A program made the translations under genes and the position numbers. A stretch of 64,000 nucleotides of DNA, from the NCBI RefSeq assembly GCF_008710135.1, contig NZ_VYKK01000013.1:58634-122633 (forward strand), in the 5' to 3' direction. Origin of the DNA: Paenibacillus spiritus. Lineage in GTDB: Bacteria > Bacillota > Bacilli > Paenibacillales > Paenibacillaceae. How positions within the stretch are numbered: position 1 is the stretch's first letter; each line of letters opens with the position of its first letter. Shown here in pieces: positions 42,299-51,674 of the stretch. A model generated the notes under the pieces. It worked only from the letters and a program-made list of their open reading frames with translations, made no database searches and had not been told where the DNA came from.

Positions 42299-45268
42299 AT
42301 GAAATTCAGCACTTTAAAATGGACCAAAATCACGGCTGTTCTTCTCTTGTTGATCAGCCTGTTCCCCGCCTTTCCCTCCGAGGGCCGCGCGCAGCAATCG
42401 GCCCCGGATTGGAAGCGGGTATCCTTCGGAACCCGGCTGCATTCGGCGGCCTGGAGCGGCTCTTCCTATGTAGCCGTAGGCGACCGGGGCACAATCTACC
42501 AGTCGGCGGACGGAGTATCCTGGACCTTCCGGGAGTCTCCCACCCAAGACCGCATGCTCACAGACGTGGAATGGGGGAATGACACGTTCGTCGCAGTCGG
42601 CGTACAGGGTGAAATCATGACCTCGCCCGACGGAGTAGATTGGACGGTCCGAAGAAACATCGACGGAAGAACTACAATAAGCTCTGTCAAATGGATCAAC
42701 AATCAATTTATTGCTGCAGGTTATTATCGGCATAATGACATGGCCCTGGGAACGAAGGGAATGATTCTGGTCTCCGCGGACGGGATGGACTGGACAGTCA
42801 AAACCGACAGCGCCCTGGATACCTTCAACGCGGTTGCCTGGGGCAAAGACAAATACGTGGCAGCCGGCAACGGGGGAGTTCTGTACACCTCTCCCGATCT
42901 GGAGAATTGGACGATTCAAGATTCCAAATCGACTGACACCCATCACTTCGATGATGTAGCCTGGGGAAATGACCTCTTTGTGGCTGCCGGTTCCGGCGGG
43001 CAGATTCGCACCTCGACGGACGGCGTTACCTGGACCGTCCATGATTACACCGCCAACAACAGAGAGTGGTTTCACGATGTGCTGTGGGTGAATAACCGCT
43101 TCCTCGCCTTCGGATTCAATACGGTTCTGGCCTCCACCGATGGCCAGAACTGGACTCCGTACTCCTACGGAATCACCGGTCTGGAGTCGGGCGGAATCAA
43201 CGGCGGCGCGTGGGGGAACAACGAATTCATTGCCGTTGGGGATGAATCCATTATTGTTACCTCTGCCGATGCCGAGGTATGGTCGAAGCAGAGAACCGCT
43301 GCGGCCACAGGCCAGAATCTCAACGCCGTCGCTTGGGGCGGAAGCGGCTTCGTGGCCGTGGGCGAAGAAGGCGCCGTCGTCAGCTCGGCTGACGGCGATG
43401 TCTGGGCAAAACAAAGCTCTGGAGTGACCAACCTTCTCACCGATATTGCATGGGGCAACGGCATATACGTGGCCGTGGGCGAAGACAGCCGCATTCTCAC
43501 CTCGCCTGACGGAAGCTCCTGGACTCCGCGCACAAGCGCAGCCGACAACACCCGGTTCAAGACCATCGGATGGGGCAATGGCTTGTTTGTGGCCGGAGGT
43601 TCCGGCAACACCCTTCAGACCTCCTCCGACGGAGTGACATGGACGGCGATTTCGGTTCCTGCAACCTATATTGTATCGGTGTCCTGGATCGACAATCAAT
43701 TTATGGTCTCGGCTCTGGACGGCAACAAGTATAAACTCCTGACTTCGTCCGACGGCATCACCTGGACTGCTCGGGAGACGGATTTCCTGGTGTCGCATAT
43801 CGTCAAGGGAAATGGCAAGTTCATGGCCCTGGTGGAGAGCGCTCCGGGTACAATCGCAACCTCGGATGACGGCATTACATGGACAACCTCTGTTCTGGCC
43901 GACAGATTGTTTCCCCGGGAACTCTACTTTGCCGGCAATCAATTCACCGTTGTGGGCAACTGGAGCTATATTTACACTTCCACAGACGGCGAGAACTGGA
44001 CGCCCCGGAATTCCCGGGCGGACATTTGGCAGGTGAGTCTCTCCGACGTTACGTGGGGCAACGACCGGCTGGTCGCTGTCGGCAGCTGGATGCTGGTTCT
44101 CACTGCTCCGCTTGCCCTCGCGCCTTCCGAAGACGGCACCGTTACCGGCAAGGTGGTCGATGCCGCCCAGTCCCCGATTAGCGGAGCTACGGTCACTGCC
44201 GGAGGGATCAGCGCCACAACAAATGCGGAGGGGACGTTCACGCTGTCTTCCGTGAAGGCTGGTACGCAGACGCTTGAAGCAAGCGCTGAAGGCTATCAAC
44301 CGGGCACGAAGTCCATAACCGTAACGGCAGGCCAACAGACCGATGCGGGCCTGATTCAACTGACGGCAGCCGGCCAAGAATCGAACGGGAACAACGAAGA
44401 CAACGCCAGCCCCGCCCCATCGGCGACGGCGGACAGCGTTCCGTCCGCTCCGGCTGCTCTCCCGGCGGCTACGCCGGCGCCGGTGCCGACCGCATCCGCT
44501 GCTCCTTCGGCTTCGCCTTCGGCCACTCCGGCTGCAACAGCGTCCGAGCCAGCAGATTCGGACGAATGGTCGCAGGACCCGAATGACATTTTCAGAAGCC
44601 AGGTTGTTAAGGCAGACAACAATGTGATTTCCGGCGTGCAGACGCGGACAGCCGAGATTTTGAAGGCTGGCTCTGATCTTTCAACGATTGACTACAGCGA
44701 TATCGGACAGCATTGGGCGATCGGCTCCATTGAGAAATTGACCAAGCTCGGCGTCATTAACGGCTATCCGACCGGCGGATTTGAGCCGGATGATACCATT
44801 ACCCGCGCAGAGTTCGCTGCAATGATTGCCCGGGGCTTCGTGGATATGGCGGGCCGAACCGTTAATATCCAACCTGAGGATTACACCGCATTCCGTGATA
44901 TCAACAATCATTGGTCGTCCAAATACTTGATGAAACTGGTCCGAGTAGGCGTCATGACCGGCTACGGCGACGGCACCATCCGGCCGGAACAGACGATCTC
45001 CCGGCAGGAAATGGCCGTCATGATTACCCGTGTTCTGAATCCATCCGTTCTGAACAAGGATACGTCCAAGGTGACCTTCACCGATCTGAACGGGTCCTAT
45101 GCGCAGGATGCCGTCAAGAAGGCAGCCGCCCTCGGCATTTTTGAAGGCAAAACCGCCCAATCCTTTGATCCGCTGGGCGGCGCAACGCGCGCCGAGTCCA
45201 TCGAGACGATAATCAAGACGTATCAGCTCAGCCCCGCCCTTAAAGAAGCCTTGAGCCGTTTAAATTAA
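42299..45268 (+). CDS. S-layer-anchored protein with 14 propeller repeats
   Basis: 989 residues. Signal peptide (hydrophobic 12-25, GRAQQ cleavage region). About residues 38-605 hold fourteen repeats of roughly 40 residues with the pattern VAVGxxGxIxTSxDGxxWT, the BNR/Asp-box style of beta-propeller blades; fourteen could form two seven-bladed propellers. Then a carboxypeptidase-regulatory-like beta domain (about 615-700), an Ala/Pro/Ser/Thr linker and three SLH domains (about 795-985; HWAIGSIEKLTKLGVINGY, HWSSKYLMKLVRVGVMTGY) that bind pyruvylated cell-wall polymer. The ATG lies eight bases after AAAGGAG. Binding of a polymer at the cell surface is likely; ligand unknown. Confidence 0.92.
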   Translation: MKFSTLKWTKITAVLLLLISLFPAFPSEGRAQQSAPDWKRVSFGTRLHSAAWSGSSYVAVGDRGTIYQSADGVSWTFRESPTQDRMLTDVEWGNDTFVAVGVQGEIMTSPDGVDWTVRRNIDGRTTISSVKWINNQFIAAGYYRHNDMALGTKGMILVSADGMDWTVKTDSALDTFNAVAWGKDKYVAAGNGGVLYTSPDLENWTIQDSKSTDTHHFDDVAWGNDLFVAAGSGGQIRTSTDGVTWTVHDYTANNREWFHDVLWVNNRFLAFGFNTVLASTDGQNWTPYSYGITGLESGGINGGAWGNNEFIAVGDESIIVTSADAEVWSKQRTAAATGQNLNAVAWGGSGFVAVGEEGAVVSSADGDVWAKQSSGVTNLLTDIAWGNGIYVAVGEDSRILTSPDGSSWTPRTSAADNTRFKTIGWGNGLFVAGGSGNTLQTSSDGVTWTAISVPATYIVSVSWIDNQFMVSALDGNKYKLLTSSDGITWTARETDFLVSHIVKGNGKFMALVESAPGTIATSDDGITWTTSVLADRLFPRELYFAGNQFTVVGNWSYIYTSTDGENWTPRNSRADIWQVSLSDVTWGNDRLVAVGSWMLVLTAPLALAPSEDGTVTGKVVDAAQSPISGATVTAGGISATTNAEGTFTLSSVKAGTQTLEASAEGYQPGTKSITVTAGQQTDAGLIQLTAAGQESNGNNEDNASPAPSATADSVPSAPAALPAATPAPVPTASAAPSASPSATPAATASEPADSDEWSQDPNDIFRSQVVKADNNVISGVQTRTAEILKAGSDLSTIDYSDIGQHWAIGSIEKLTKLGVINGYPTGGFEPDDTITRAEFAAMIARGFVDMAGRTVNIQPEDYTAFRDINNHWSSKYLMKLVRVGVMTGYGDGTIRPEQTISRQEMAVMITRVLNPSVLNKDTSKVTFTDLNGSYAQDAVKKAAALGIFEGKTAQSFDPLGGATRAESIETIIKTYQLSPALKEALSRLN

Positions 45269-45303
45269 TCAGACGGACTGCGGGTGCCGCCTCAATCCGC
45301 AAA

Positions 45304-45343
45304 CGGCCGTCCGGGAACACTCCCCCGGACGGCCGCTTTTTAT
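45304..45343 (+). terminator. Intrinsic terminator
   Basis: CGGCCGTCCGGG / CCCGGACGGCCG stem followed by CTTTTTATT, after the SLH protein gene. Confidence 0.9.
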
Positions 45344-45365
45344 TCTTTTGGCGGAATCCGGCAGG

Positions 45366-46136
45366 TTATAACCCTTGAGCCAGCTTCCGGATCTCTGCGC
45401 TCATTCTCGGGTTGACCGGATAGACCTCTTCCAGATAGCGAAGAATCTGGAGCGCCGATTCCGGCGTCCGCTCATACCCCAGCATCATATCGCCTACCCG
45501 TTCCGCAAAATGGGGGTACCGTTTCTCCATCCGCCTTTCCTCCCCGAACACATCCCGGAAATACGGCTCTTCCGTCTCCAGCAAATGCAGAACGGACAGA
45601 ATGCTGTCCAAGGCGTAGCTCTGGACGAACCGGGCCGCGGAGAGCTTCTCTCCCCGGGCATATCGGCCCAATCCGACATACAGGTTCGTCAGGGCTTCAT
45701 TCAGCGGAAAGTCGAGACTCTGTCTCCGTTCGGCCTTAACCGAGCCGCCCTCTTCTCCAATGCCCTGGTTCGTGTACCCCTGCTTAATCCAGACGATTCG
45801 GCCTCCCTTATACTTCGCCTGCTTGAACTCCTCTTCTTCAAAGATCGCATATTCCCCATAAATTCCGTCCTCGAACAGAATCTTGTGCCCGGCATCGGTG
45901 TTGCGGAACTGATATGCCAGCGGATATACTTCCTCCAGCCAGTCGAGACACTCCAGATAAGCCTCCTTCGCTCCCGGTTCTACGAGTACGAAGAAGTCCA
46001 GATCGGAGTACTCGTCGATCCGTTCCAGCTCGGTTCCGACCGATCCGACCCCCAGCAGCAGCAGAGCATCTCCTCTGCGTTCCAGGGACGCCCCGATTTC
46101 ATCCAGTCTTCTCAAAAGCTGCTTTTTCGTCGCCAT
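45366..46136 (-). CDS. Nucleotidyltransferase-fold protein
   Basis: 256 residues. The segment GVGSVGTELERIDEYSDLDFFV (about 29-50) has the polymerase-beta nucleotidyltransferase signature GS...DxD with D45 and D47 as metal ligands. The rest is helical. Relatives include aminoglycoside and lincosamide adenylyltransferases, but also many housekeeping proteins, so a resistance role should not be assumed. ATG after AGGAGGGAG. It stands alone between two terminators. Confidence 0.85.
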   Translation of the reverse strand: MATKKQLLRRLDEIGASLERRGDALLLLGVGSVGTELERIDEYSDLDFFVLVEPGAKEAYLECLDWLEEVYPLAYQFRNTDAGHKILFEDGIYGEYAIFEEEEFKQAKYKGGRIVWIKQGYTNQGIGEEGGSVKAERRQSLDFPLNEALTNLYVGLGRYARGEKLSAARFVQSYALDSILSVLHLLETEEPYFRDVFGEERRMEKRYPHFAERVGDMMLGYERTPESALQILRYLEEVYPVNPRMSAEIRKLAQGL

Positions 46137-46171
46137 TCTTGTCTTCTCCCTCCTGCTTAGGGTCCACGCAA

Positions 46172-46209
46172 AAAAGGTTCAACCTCTATCCTGCCGAGGT
46201 TGAACCTTT
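46172..46209 (-). terminator. Intrinsic terminator of the TetR gene
   Basis: AAAGGTTCAACCTC / GAGGTTGAACCTTT stem with six T on the minus strand. Confidence 0.88.
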
Positions 46210-46261
46210 CGGTTGCATTGCCTTTGAATTAGCTACAGGTTATCGGAGATGTACAGGGATG

Positions 46262-46960
46262 TCAAGAGCCGCCGGGCTGCTGCTTCGCCTGCTCCCGGAT
46301 GACCTGCTCGGTTCCAAGCAGGATCAGCTTCAGTCCGAATTCAAAGGCATGGTCGGAGCCCATCAGCTCGAACAGGCCGCTTTTGAACATCGTCCGGAAC
46401 ATTCCTGCCTCCGCTTCGCTCATGGAATCCATAAGACGGATCATATCCTCGCCCGGAAGCACTTTTCCCTCGCTCACAAGAGCGGAGACGCTGCGCTCAT
46501 GCTGCTCATGGTCCAGAACAAAGTTGTAGACGTAATTGATCAGCGTAGTAACTACCTGGATTTGCTGCTCCTGCCCAAGCGGCGTCGGTTCCACGCAGAG
46601 CAGCATCCGGTTGGTGAAGCGGATAATATCCGGTTCATGCGGCAGCGCCATCATCATGAGCTGCGTGGAGCAAGGATAGCGGCTGAGCACGCGCCGAATC
46701 GTCAGTGCCATTTCCGATAACTGCTCCTTCCAGCCCCCCTCGGCGCGGAATTCCTCCAGAACGATTCCGGAAATCTGATTGGCCAGACGCTGGTAGAGCT
46801 TCTGCTTGCTCTTGAAGTACCAGTACAGCGACGGCGCCTGGATGCCAAGCCTTTCGGCCAGCCGCCTCATGCTGAATTTCTCGATTCCGTCCTCCCCCAG
46901 CAGTTCCCAGGACGCTTCCAATATTCGGTCTTCTGAAATTTGCGGCTGTTGTTTCTTCAT
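46262..46960 (-). CDS. TetR-family repressor of the MATE pump
   Basis: 232 residues. HTH near 30-52 (MRRLAERLGIQAPSLYWYFK), with LYWYFKSKQKL typical of the TetR class with a TetR_C-like ligand domain. Divergent from the MATE gene; three copies of a TCTAAC..GTTAGA-like element lie between the two starts, so it probably represses the pump and itself. ATG start. Inducer unknown. Confidence 0.92.
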   Translation of the reverse strand: MKKQQPQISEDRILEASWELLGEDGIEKFSMRRLAERLGIQAPSLYWYFKSKQKLYQRLANQISGIVLEEFRAEGGWKEQLSEMALTIRRVLSRYPCSTQLMMMALPHEPDIIRFTNRMLLCVEPTPLGQEQQIQVVTTLINYVYNFVLDHEQHERSVSALVSEGKVLPGEDMIRLMDSMSEAEAGMFRTMFKSGLFELMGSDHAFEFGLKLILLGTEQVIREQAKQQPGGS

Positions 46961-46979
46961 CCATCAACCCGCCCTTTTA

Positions 46980-47063
46980 TCTAACAGTGTAAGTTTGTGC
47001 TTTACAGGTTCGTACCTTCATGATATCATCTAACACTGTAAGGTTCAATCTAACACCGTTAGA
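46980..47063. promoter_or_regulatory. Three TetR operator copies
   Basis: TCTAACAGTGTAAG (46980-46993), TCTAACACTGTAAG (47029-47042) and TCTAACACCGTTAGA (47049-47063). The last is a full palindrome TCTAAC-N3-GTTAGA and ends 30 bases before the MATE start; the first lies next to the TetR start. Confidence 0.85.
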
Positions 47064-47093
47064 TTGAAAAATGTGAAGAAAGCGGTGACCTCT

Positions 47094-48446
47094 ATGGACA
47101 CAGAGAACCTGTATTATTTTGAACAAGCGCCTGTCGCCAAAGCTGTCGCTCATTTCGCTGTGCCGATGATGCTCGGCACCTCAATGAGTGTAATCTACTC
47201 CATCCTGAATGCCTACTTTCTCGGCACGCTGAACAATACCGCCGTCTTGACCGCCCTTGCCTTGACCCTTCCCTTGTTCGCCGTCATTATGGCGCTCGGC
47301 AATCTGATCGGCATGGGCAGCGGCACCTATATTTCCAGGCTGCTGGGCGAGAAGAAATATGAAGAGGTCAAGCAGGTATCTGCCTTCGCCTTCTACAGCA
47401 GTCTCGTTCTCGGTCTGATCGTTATGGCAGCCGGGCTGCCCCTCATCCACCCCATTGTCAACGCATTGGGCGCAACGCCCGATTCCTTCGGGTTCACCAA
47501 AGATTATGTTACGGTTATGCTGATCGGTTCCCCTTGCGTCGTTCTGTTCTTCACATTGGAGAATGTAGTACGCGCAGAAGGTGCAGCCCTCACTTCCATG
47601 GTCGGGATGATCCTCAGTGTGGCCGTCAACATTCTGCTCGATGCCCTCGTCATCTTCGTGTTTCATGGAGGCGTAATCGGAGTTGCTTCGGCTACCGTCC
47701 TCGCCAACCTGGCGGCGAGTCTCTTCTTCGCCTTCCATATGGGAGTCAAAAGCTCCTTCCTGACGATCTCCGCCCGCCGGCTCAAAGTGACCCGCGAGCT
47801 GCTTGGCAATGTGCTGAAGGTCGGCATTCCCGTCTTTATCATGAGCATCTTCCTGGGCGCCATGTCGCTCATCTTTAATCATTTCCTCGTCGAGTACGGC
47901 GATCAGGCGGTTGCCGCCTACGGGATCTCTTCGCGGCTGCTGCAATTTCCCGAATTCATCCTCATGGGACTCTGCGAGGGCGTGGTGCCCTTGATCGCCT
48001 TTACCTTCACCGCCAACAAGCTGCGCATGAGACGCACCATCGGCTTCACCGTTCAGGCCATCGCCGCCTTGGCCGCCGTATTCGGGCTGCTCGTCTATCT
48101 GATCTCGGACCACCTGATTGGCCTGTTCTCCAATGACCCCCAGCTGATTGCAGTGGGCAGCTACATCCTGCATGTGACCTTCCTGTCCCTGTTCATCTCC
48201 GGAACGACCACCTTGTTCACCGGAATCTTCCAGGCGACCGCGCAGGGCACCGCCGCTTTCATCATGTCGATCATTCAGGGCGTCACCCTGATTCCGGTCC
48301 TGTTCTTCGCCAATCGCCTGAACGGATTCCATGGCGTGGTCTGGTCGCTCGTCATCGCAGATGCCGTTGCCTTCCTGACCGGCGCCCTCATGCTGTATGC
48401 ATTACGTCATAAGCTGCAGCCGGAGCTGGATACGTTGGTTCAATAA
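47094..48446 (+). CDS. MATE-family multidrug efflux pump
   Basis: About 450 residues, twelve hydrophobic segments. FAVPMMLGTSMSVIYSILNAYFLG at the start (read in blocks) and GLCEGVVPLIAFTFTANKLRM in the second half are typical of MATE transporters of the MepA/DinF branch, which export cationic drugs against Na+ or H+. I chose the ATG at 47094; the TTG at 47064 touches the operator. The ribosome site (AGCGGTGA) is weak. Controlled by the divergent TetR repressor. Confidence 0.9.
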   Translation: MDTENLYYFEQAPVAKAVAHFAVPMMLGTSMSVIYSILNAYFLGTLNNTAVLTALALTLPLFAVIMALGNLIGMGSGTYISRLLGEKKYEEVKQVSAFAFYSSLVLGLIVMAAGLPLIHPIVNALGATPDSFGFTKDYVTVMLIGSPCVVLFFTLENVVRAEGAALTSMVGMILSVAVNILLDALVIFVFHGGVIGVASATVLANLAASLFFAFHMGVKSSFLTISARRLKVTRELLGNVLKVGIPVFIMSIFLGAMSLIFNHFLVEYGDQAVAAYGISSRLLQFPEFILMGLCEGVVPLIAFTFTANKLRMRRTIGFTVQAIAALAAVFGLLVYLISDHLIGLFSNDPQLIAVGSYILHVTFLSLFISGTTTLFTGIFQATAQGTAAFIMSIIQGVTLIPVLFFANRLNGFHGVVWSLVIADAVAFLTGALMLYALRHKLQPELDTLVQ

Positions 48447-48454
48447 ATCGCAGC

Positions 48455-48487
48455 AAAAAGAGAACAGCTCAGGCTGTTCTCTTTTTT
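48455..48487. terminator. Bidirectional terminator
   Basis: AAAAAGAGAACAGC / GCTGTTCTCTTTTTT between the convergent MATE and collagen-like genes. Confidence 0.9.
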
Positions 48488-48494
48488 GGTCGTC

Positions 48495-48881
48495 TTAGAA
48501 ACAGGTGAATGAGCTGATCCGATTCAAATCAATGCCAAAATACCCCCAGAAGAAGCCGAACCATCTGAACCCTGCAACCGAAGTGCGTCCGACGAATACG
48601 GGATAGAACCAGAATTGCTCGCCATTGTTCAGCCAAATGTAAGTGTTACGGAACAGGCAACGTCTGATTCCGCCTAGGTCGACGGCAAAAGCGGTTGCCG
48701 ACATCTGCGGGATGAATTGCGGCGGCGGAGCTGTCGGAGCCTGAACGCCTCCCGGCGCTCCGCCCGGAGTTCCCGGAAATCCTCCCGCTCCTCCCGGCCC
48801 TCCTGGTCCCCCCGGTCCGCTTGGTCCTCCTGGTCCTCCTGGAAATCCTCCGCCGATTCCCGGCGTTGGGAAAAACCCCAT
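48495..48881 (-). CDS. Collagen-like surface protein
   Basis: About 128 residues. After MGFFPTPGIGGG come Gly-Gly-Pro/Gly-x-y triplets (about 12-45, GGPGGPSGPGGPGGPGG), then a conserved-looking C-terminal domain (about 60-128) with CLFRNTYIWLNNGEQFWFYP and GRTSVAGFRWFGFFWGYF ending in SSFTCF. I chose the ATG nine bases after AAAGGAG. I remember similar small proteins in spore-forming Bacilli, often with glycine-rich starts; a spore-coat or cell-surface place is likely but not proven. No signal peptide, which favours a coat-like location. Confidence 0.75.
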   Translation of the reverse strand: MGFFPTPGIGGGFPGGPGGPSGPGGPGGPGGAGGFPGTPGGAPGGVQAPTAPPPQFIPQMSATAFAVDLGGIRRCLFRNTYIWLNNGEQFWFYPVFVGRTSVAGFRWFGFFWGYFGIDLNRISSFTCF

Positions 48882-49065
48882 CTGCAATCGCTCCTTTCAA
48901 ACGAAGTAGGCACAATTATCCTATGCATTCGCGGAGCGGGCGCTTGGGCGGAACAGCGATCTGTATGGATCATCTTCTCCTGGTTTGACACCGACCCTTC
49001 CACCTATTAAAATTCATCATATAAAAATTCCAACAAATTACATTCCTTAACGGAGGCGATGAGAT

Positions 49066-49902
49066 TTGGCAAGAGTGCAGGTAGGTACGGAGAATGGCGC
49101 TCCAATCGAGCTCTATTATGAGGATCATGGCAGCGGAAAACCTGTCGTCTTGATTCACGGCTGGCCGCTCAGCGGACGCTCCTGGGAGAAGCAGGTGCCC
49201 GCGCTCACAAAAGCCGGGTTCCGGGTGATTACGTATGACCGCCGGGGGTTCGGCCAGTCTTCACAGCCTTGGAACGGTTACGACTACGATACGCTCGCAG
49301 CCGATCTGCATCAGCTGCTGCTTCATTTGAATCTGCGGGAGGTGACCCTGGTTGGCTTCTCTATGGGCGGAGGAGAAGTGGCCCGCTATATCGGCAGCTA
49401 TGGAACCGAACGGGTCTTGAAGGCTGTCTTTGCCGGTGCGGTACCCCCTTATCTCTATAAATCTGCAGAGCATCCCGAAGGCGGAATGGACGATGCCACC
49501 ATCCAAGATTTCCAGACCGAGGTTACCGAAGACCGCCTGGCCTTCATCGATTCATTTACCACGACCTTTTTTGCAGCAGACGGCAAGACCTCATTAGTCA
49601 GTGAGCCCTTCCGCCTGTATAATCGGGATATCGCCGCTTTCGCTTCGCCCAAAGGCACCCTGGACTGCATTGCCGCTTTCGGCCTTACCGATTTCCGCAA
49701 GGATTTGGCCAAAATCACGGTGCCGACCCTTATTCTTCATGGCGATTCGGATGTCATTGTCCCCTTGGAGGTCAGCGGCGCCCTTACCCATGAAGCCATC
49801 CCGGGCAGTCAACTCGAAGTGGTCAAGGGAGGGCCCCACGGCTTCAATGCGACCCATGCCGCTGAATTCAACGAGGCCCTGATCCGGTTCCTCCAGAGTT
49901 AA
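49066..49902 (+). CDS. Alpha/beta hydrolase (haloperoxidase-like)
   Basis: 278 residues. Catalytic triad S99 (GFSMGG), D229 (LHGDSDVIVP) and H258 (GGPHGF). Oxyanion segment HGWPLSG at 31-37. The whole pattern, including YDRRGFGQSSQPW, is that of cofactor-free non-heme chloroperoxidases/arylesterases. TTG start (49066) nine bases after GGAGG. Cytoplasmic; true substrate unknown. Single gene followed by a terminator. Confidence 0.92.
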   Translation: MARVQVGTENGAPIELYYEDHGSGKPVVLIHGWPLSGRSWEKQVPALTKAGFRVITYDRRGFGQSSQPWNGYDYDTLAADLHQLLLHLNLREVTLVGFSMGGGEVARYIGSYGTERVLKAVFAGAVPPYLYKSAEHPEGGMDDATIQDFQTEVTEDRLAFIDSFTTTFFAADGKTSLVSEPFRLYNRDIAAFASPKGTLDCIAAFGLTDFRKDLAKITVPTLILHGDSDVIVPLEVSGALTHEAIPGSQLEVVKGGPHGFNATHAAEFNEALIRFLQS

Positions 49903-49926
49903 TCCGTCCCGGCAGCCATGCAGACA

Positions 49927-49967
49927 AGCAGCCAGACCCTCCTGTCCGGAAGGTCTGGCTGCTTTGT
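49927..49967 (+). terminator. Intrinsic terminator
   Basis: AGCAGCCAGACC / GGTCTGGCTGCT followed by TTGTCG, after the hydrolase gene. Confidence 0.75.
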
Positions 49968-50022
49968 CGTCCGCTTTTTAAATAAGGATAAGAATAGATG
50001 CCGTTTCCGAGCCCGTAAGCTC

Positions 50023-51570
50023 CTACAGAGTCGCCGCCTTCTTCCCTAGCGGCACTGCTTCGCGGGCCGGGTCCGCCGCCTCTGAAGCTTCGCCGGCGAG
50101 GCCCAGCGAATGCGCCGTGGCCGCCTGCATCTCGCGCAACAGCTCCGGATGCTCCAGGAGCGAGATGCCGTAAGCCGGAATCATCTCTCTGAGCTTCGGT
50201 TCCCAGACCTCCATCCGCTCGGGGAAGCACCGGCGCAGCACTTCCAGCATGACGTAGACGGCCGTCGAAGCGCCCGGGGAGGCGCCCAGAAGCGCCGCAA
50301 TCGAGCCGTCCGCCGCGCTGATGACCTCTGTGCCGAACTGCAGCGTCCCCTTGCCCTGCGCCGTATCCTTAATGATCTGCACGCGCTGGCCCGCCACAAC
50401 GAGCCGCCAATCGTCGCTCTTCGCATTCGGTACGAACTCCCGCAGCGCTTCCATGCGCTGCTCCTTGGACAGAAGAACCTGGCCGATCAGATACTTGGTA
50501 AGACCCATGTTCTTGGCTCCGGCCGCCAGCATGGTGGTCAGATTACCCGGTTTGACGGAGGTAATCAGATCCAGCATCGAACCGAACTTCAGAAACTTCG
50601 GCGTGAAGCCCGCGAACGGACCGAAGAACAGCGACTCCTTGCCTGCAATGACCCGGGTATCGAGATGCGGCACCGACATCGGCGGAGCGCCGAGCGCGGC
50701 TTTGCCGTACACTTTGGCCCGGTGCTGCGCCACTACTTCCGGCCGTTCGCACACCATGAACAGCCCGCTGACCGGGAATCCTCCGATGCCCTTGCCTTCG
50801 GGAATGCCCGATTTCTGCAGGAGATGAAGACTGCCGCCTCCGCCCCCGATGAAGACGAACTTCGCCCGGTGGCGTTCCACAGCGCCGCTGCCGGTATCCC
50901 GGATCTTCAGCTCCCAAGAGCCGTCCGGCGTCCGCTTCACGTCCTCCACGTGGCGATAATAGCGAATGTCCACTCCCTGACTCTGGAGATCGTCGAACAG
51001 CATCCGCGTCAGAGCCCCGAAGTTGACGTCTGTCCCTGCGTCAATGCGGGTCGCCGCAATCGGCTGATCCGCGGTCCGGTCTTTCATCATGAGCGGCATC
51101 CACTCGGCGAGCCGGGACGGATCGTCGGAATACTCCATGCCCTGGAACAGCGGATTGCGCGACAGGGCCTCGTACCGTTTTTTCAGGAAAGCCACATCCT
51201 CCGCTCCCTGTACGAAGCTCATATGGGGAACGGGAGCGATGAAGTCCCGCGGATTTTGAATACGCTTACGATTCACCAGATAAGACCAGTATTGCCTGGA
51301 GTATTGGAACTCCTCGTTCACCTTGACAGCCTTGCTGATGTCCATCGTTCCGTCGGGCCGCTCCGTCGTGTAGTTCAGCTCGCAGAGGGAAGAGTGTCCC
51401 GTTCCGGCATTGTTCCACTCGTTGGAGCTCTCTTCGCCGGCGCCGCCGCGCCGCTCATACACCGTAATTGTCCATTCCGGAACCAGTTCCTTCAGCAGTG
51501 ATCCCAGCGTTGCACTCATGATCCCGGCACCAATCAGAATCACATCCGTCTGTGTCAATCGATCGCTCAT
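50023..51570 (-). CDS. mqo: Malate:quinone oxidoreductase
   Basis: 515 residues. The FAD-binding loop [18 protein letters not shown] (about 9-26) and [18 protein letters not shown] (about 51-68) are diagnostic for Mqo; [26 protein letters not shown] and ASPGASTA also agree. Membrane-associated enzyme that oxidises malate to oxaloacetate and passes electrons to menaquinone. ATG start. A single gene. Confidence 0.95.
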   Translation of the reverse strand: MSDRLTQTDVILIGAGIMSATLGSLLKELVPEWTITVYERRGGAGEESSNEWNNAGTGHSSLCELNYTTERPDGTMDISKAVKVNEEFQYSRQYWSYLVNRKRIQNPRDFIAPVPHMSFVQGAEDVAFLKKRYEALSRNPLFQGMEYSDDPSRLAEWMPLMMKDRTADQPIAATRIDAGTDVNFGALTRMLFDDLQSQGVDIRYYRHVEDVKRTPDGSWELKIRDTGSGAVERHRAKFVFIGGGGGSLHLLQKSGIPEGKGIGGFPVSGLFMVCERPEVVAQHRAKVYGKAALGAPPMSVPHLDTRVIAGKESLFFGPFAGFTPKFLKFGSMLDLITSVKPGNLTTMLAAGAKNMGLTKYLIGQVLLSKEQRMEALREFVPNAKSDDWRLVVAGQRVQIIKDTAQGKGTLQFGTEVISAADGSIAALLGASPGASTAVYVMLEVLRRCFPERMEVWEPKLREMIPAYGISLLEHPELLREMQAATAHSLGLAGEASEAADPAREAVPLGKKAATL

Positions 51571-51674
51571 GTTTACCGTCCCTCGCCTTTTATTGGATCA
51601 TTGTCTTGTGTCTAGTGTATCACTACCGAAGGCAAATTTTAATATTTATCTAAAAAATAGTCTATCCGGCCTGT

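Noticed and set aside
42314..44377. 687-codon minus-strand frame
   Set aside because: Mirror of the repeat region of the SLH protein; no start signal.
45366..46136. Antibiotic-resistance adenylyltransferase
   Set aside because: Only the general nucleotidyltransferase signature is present, so a resistance label is not justified.
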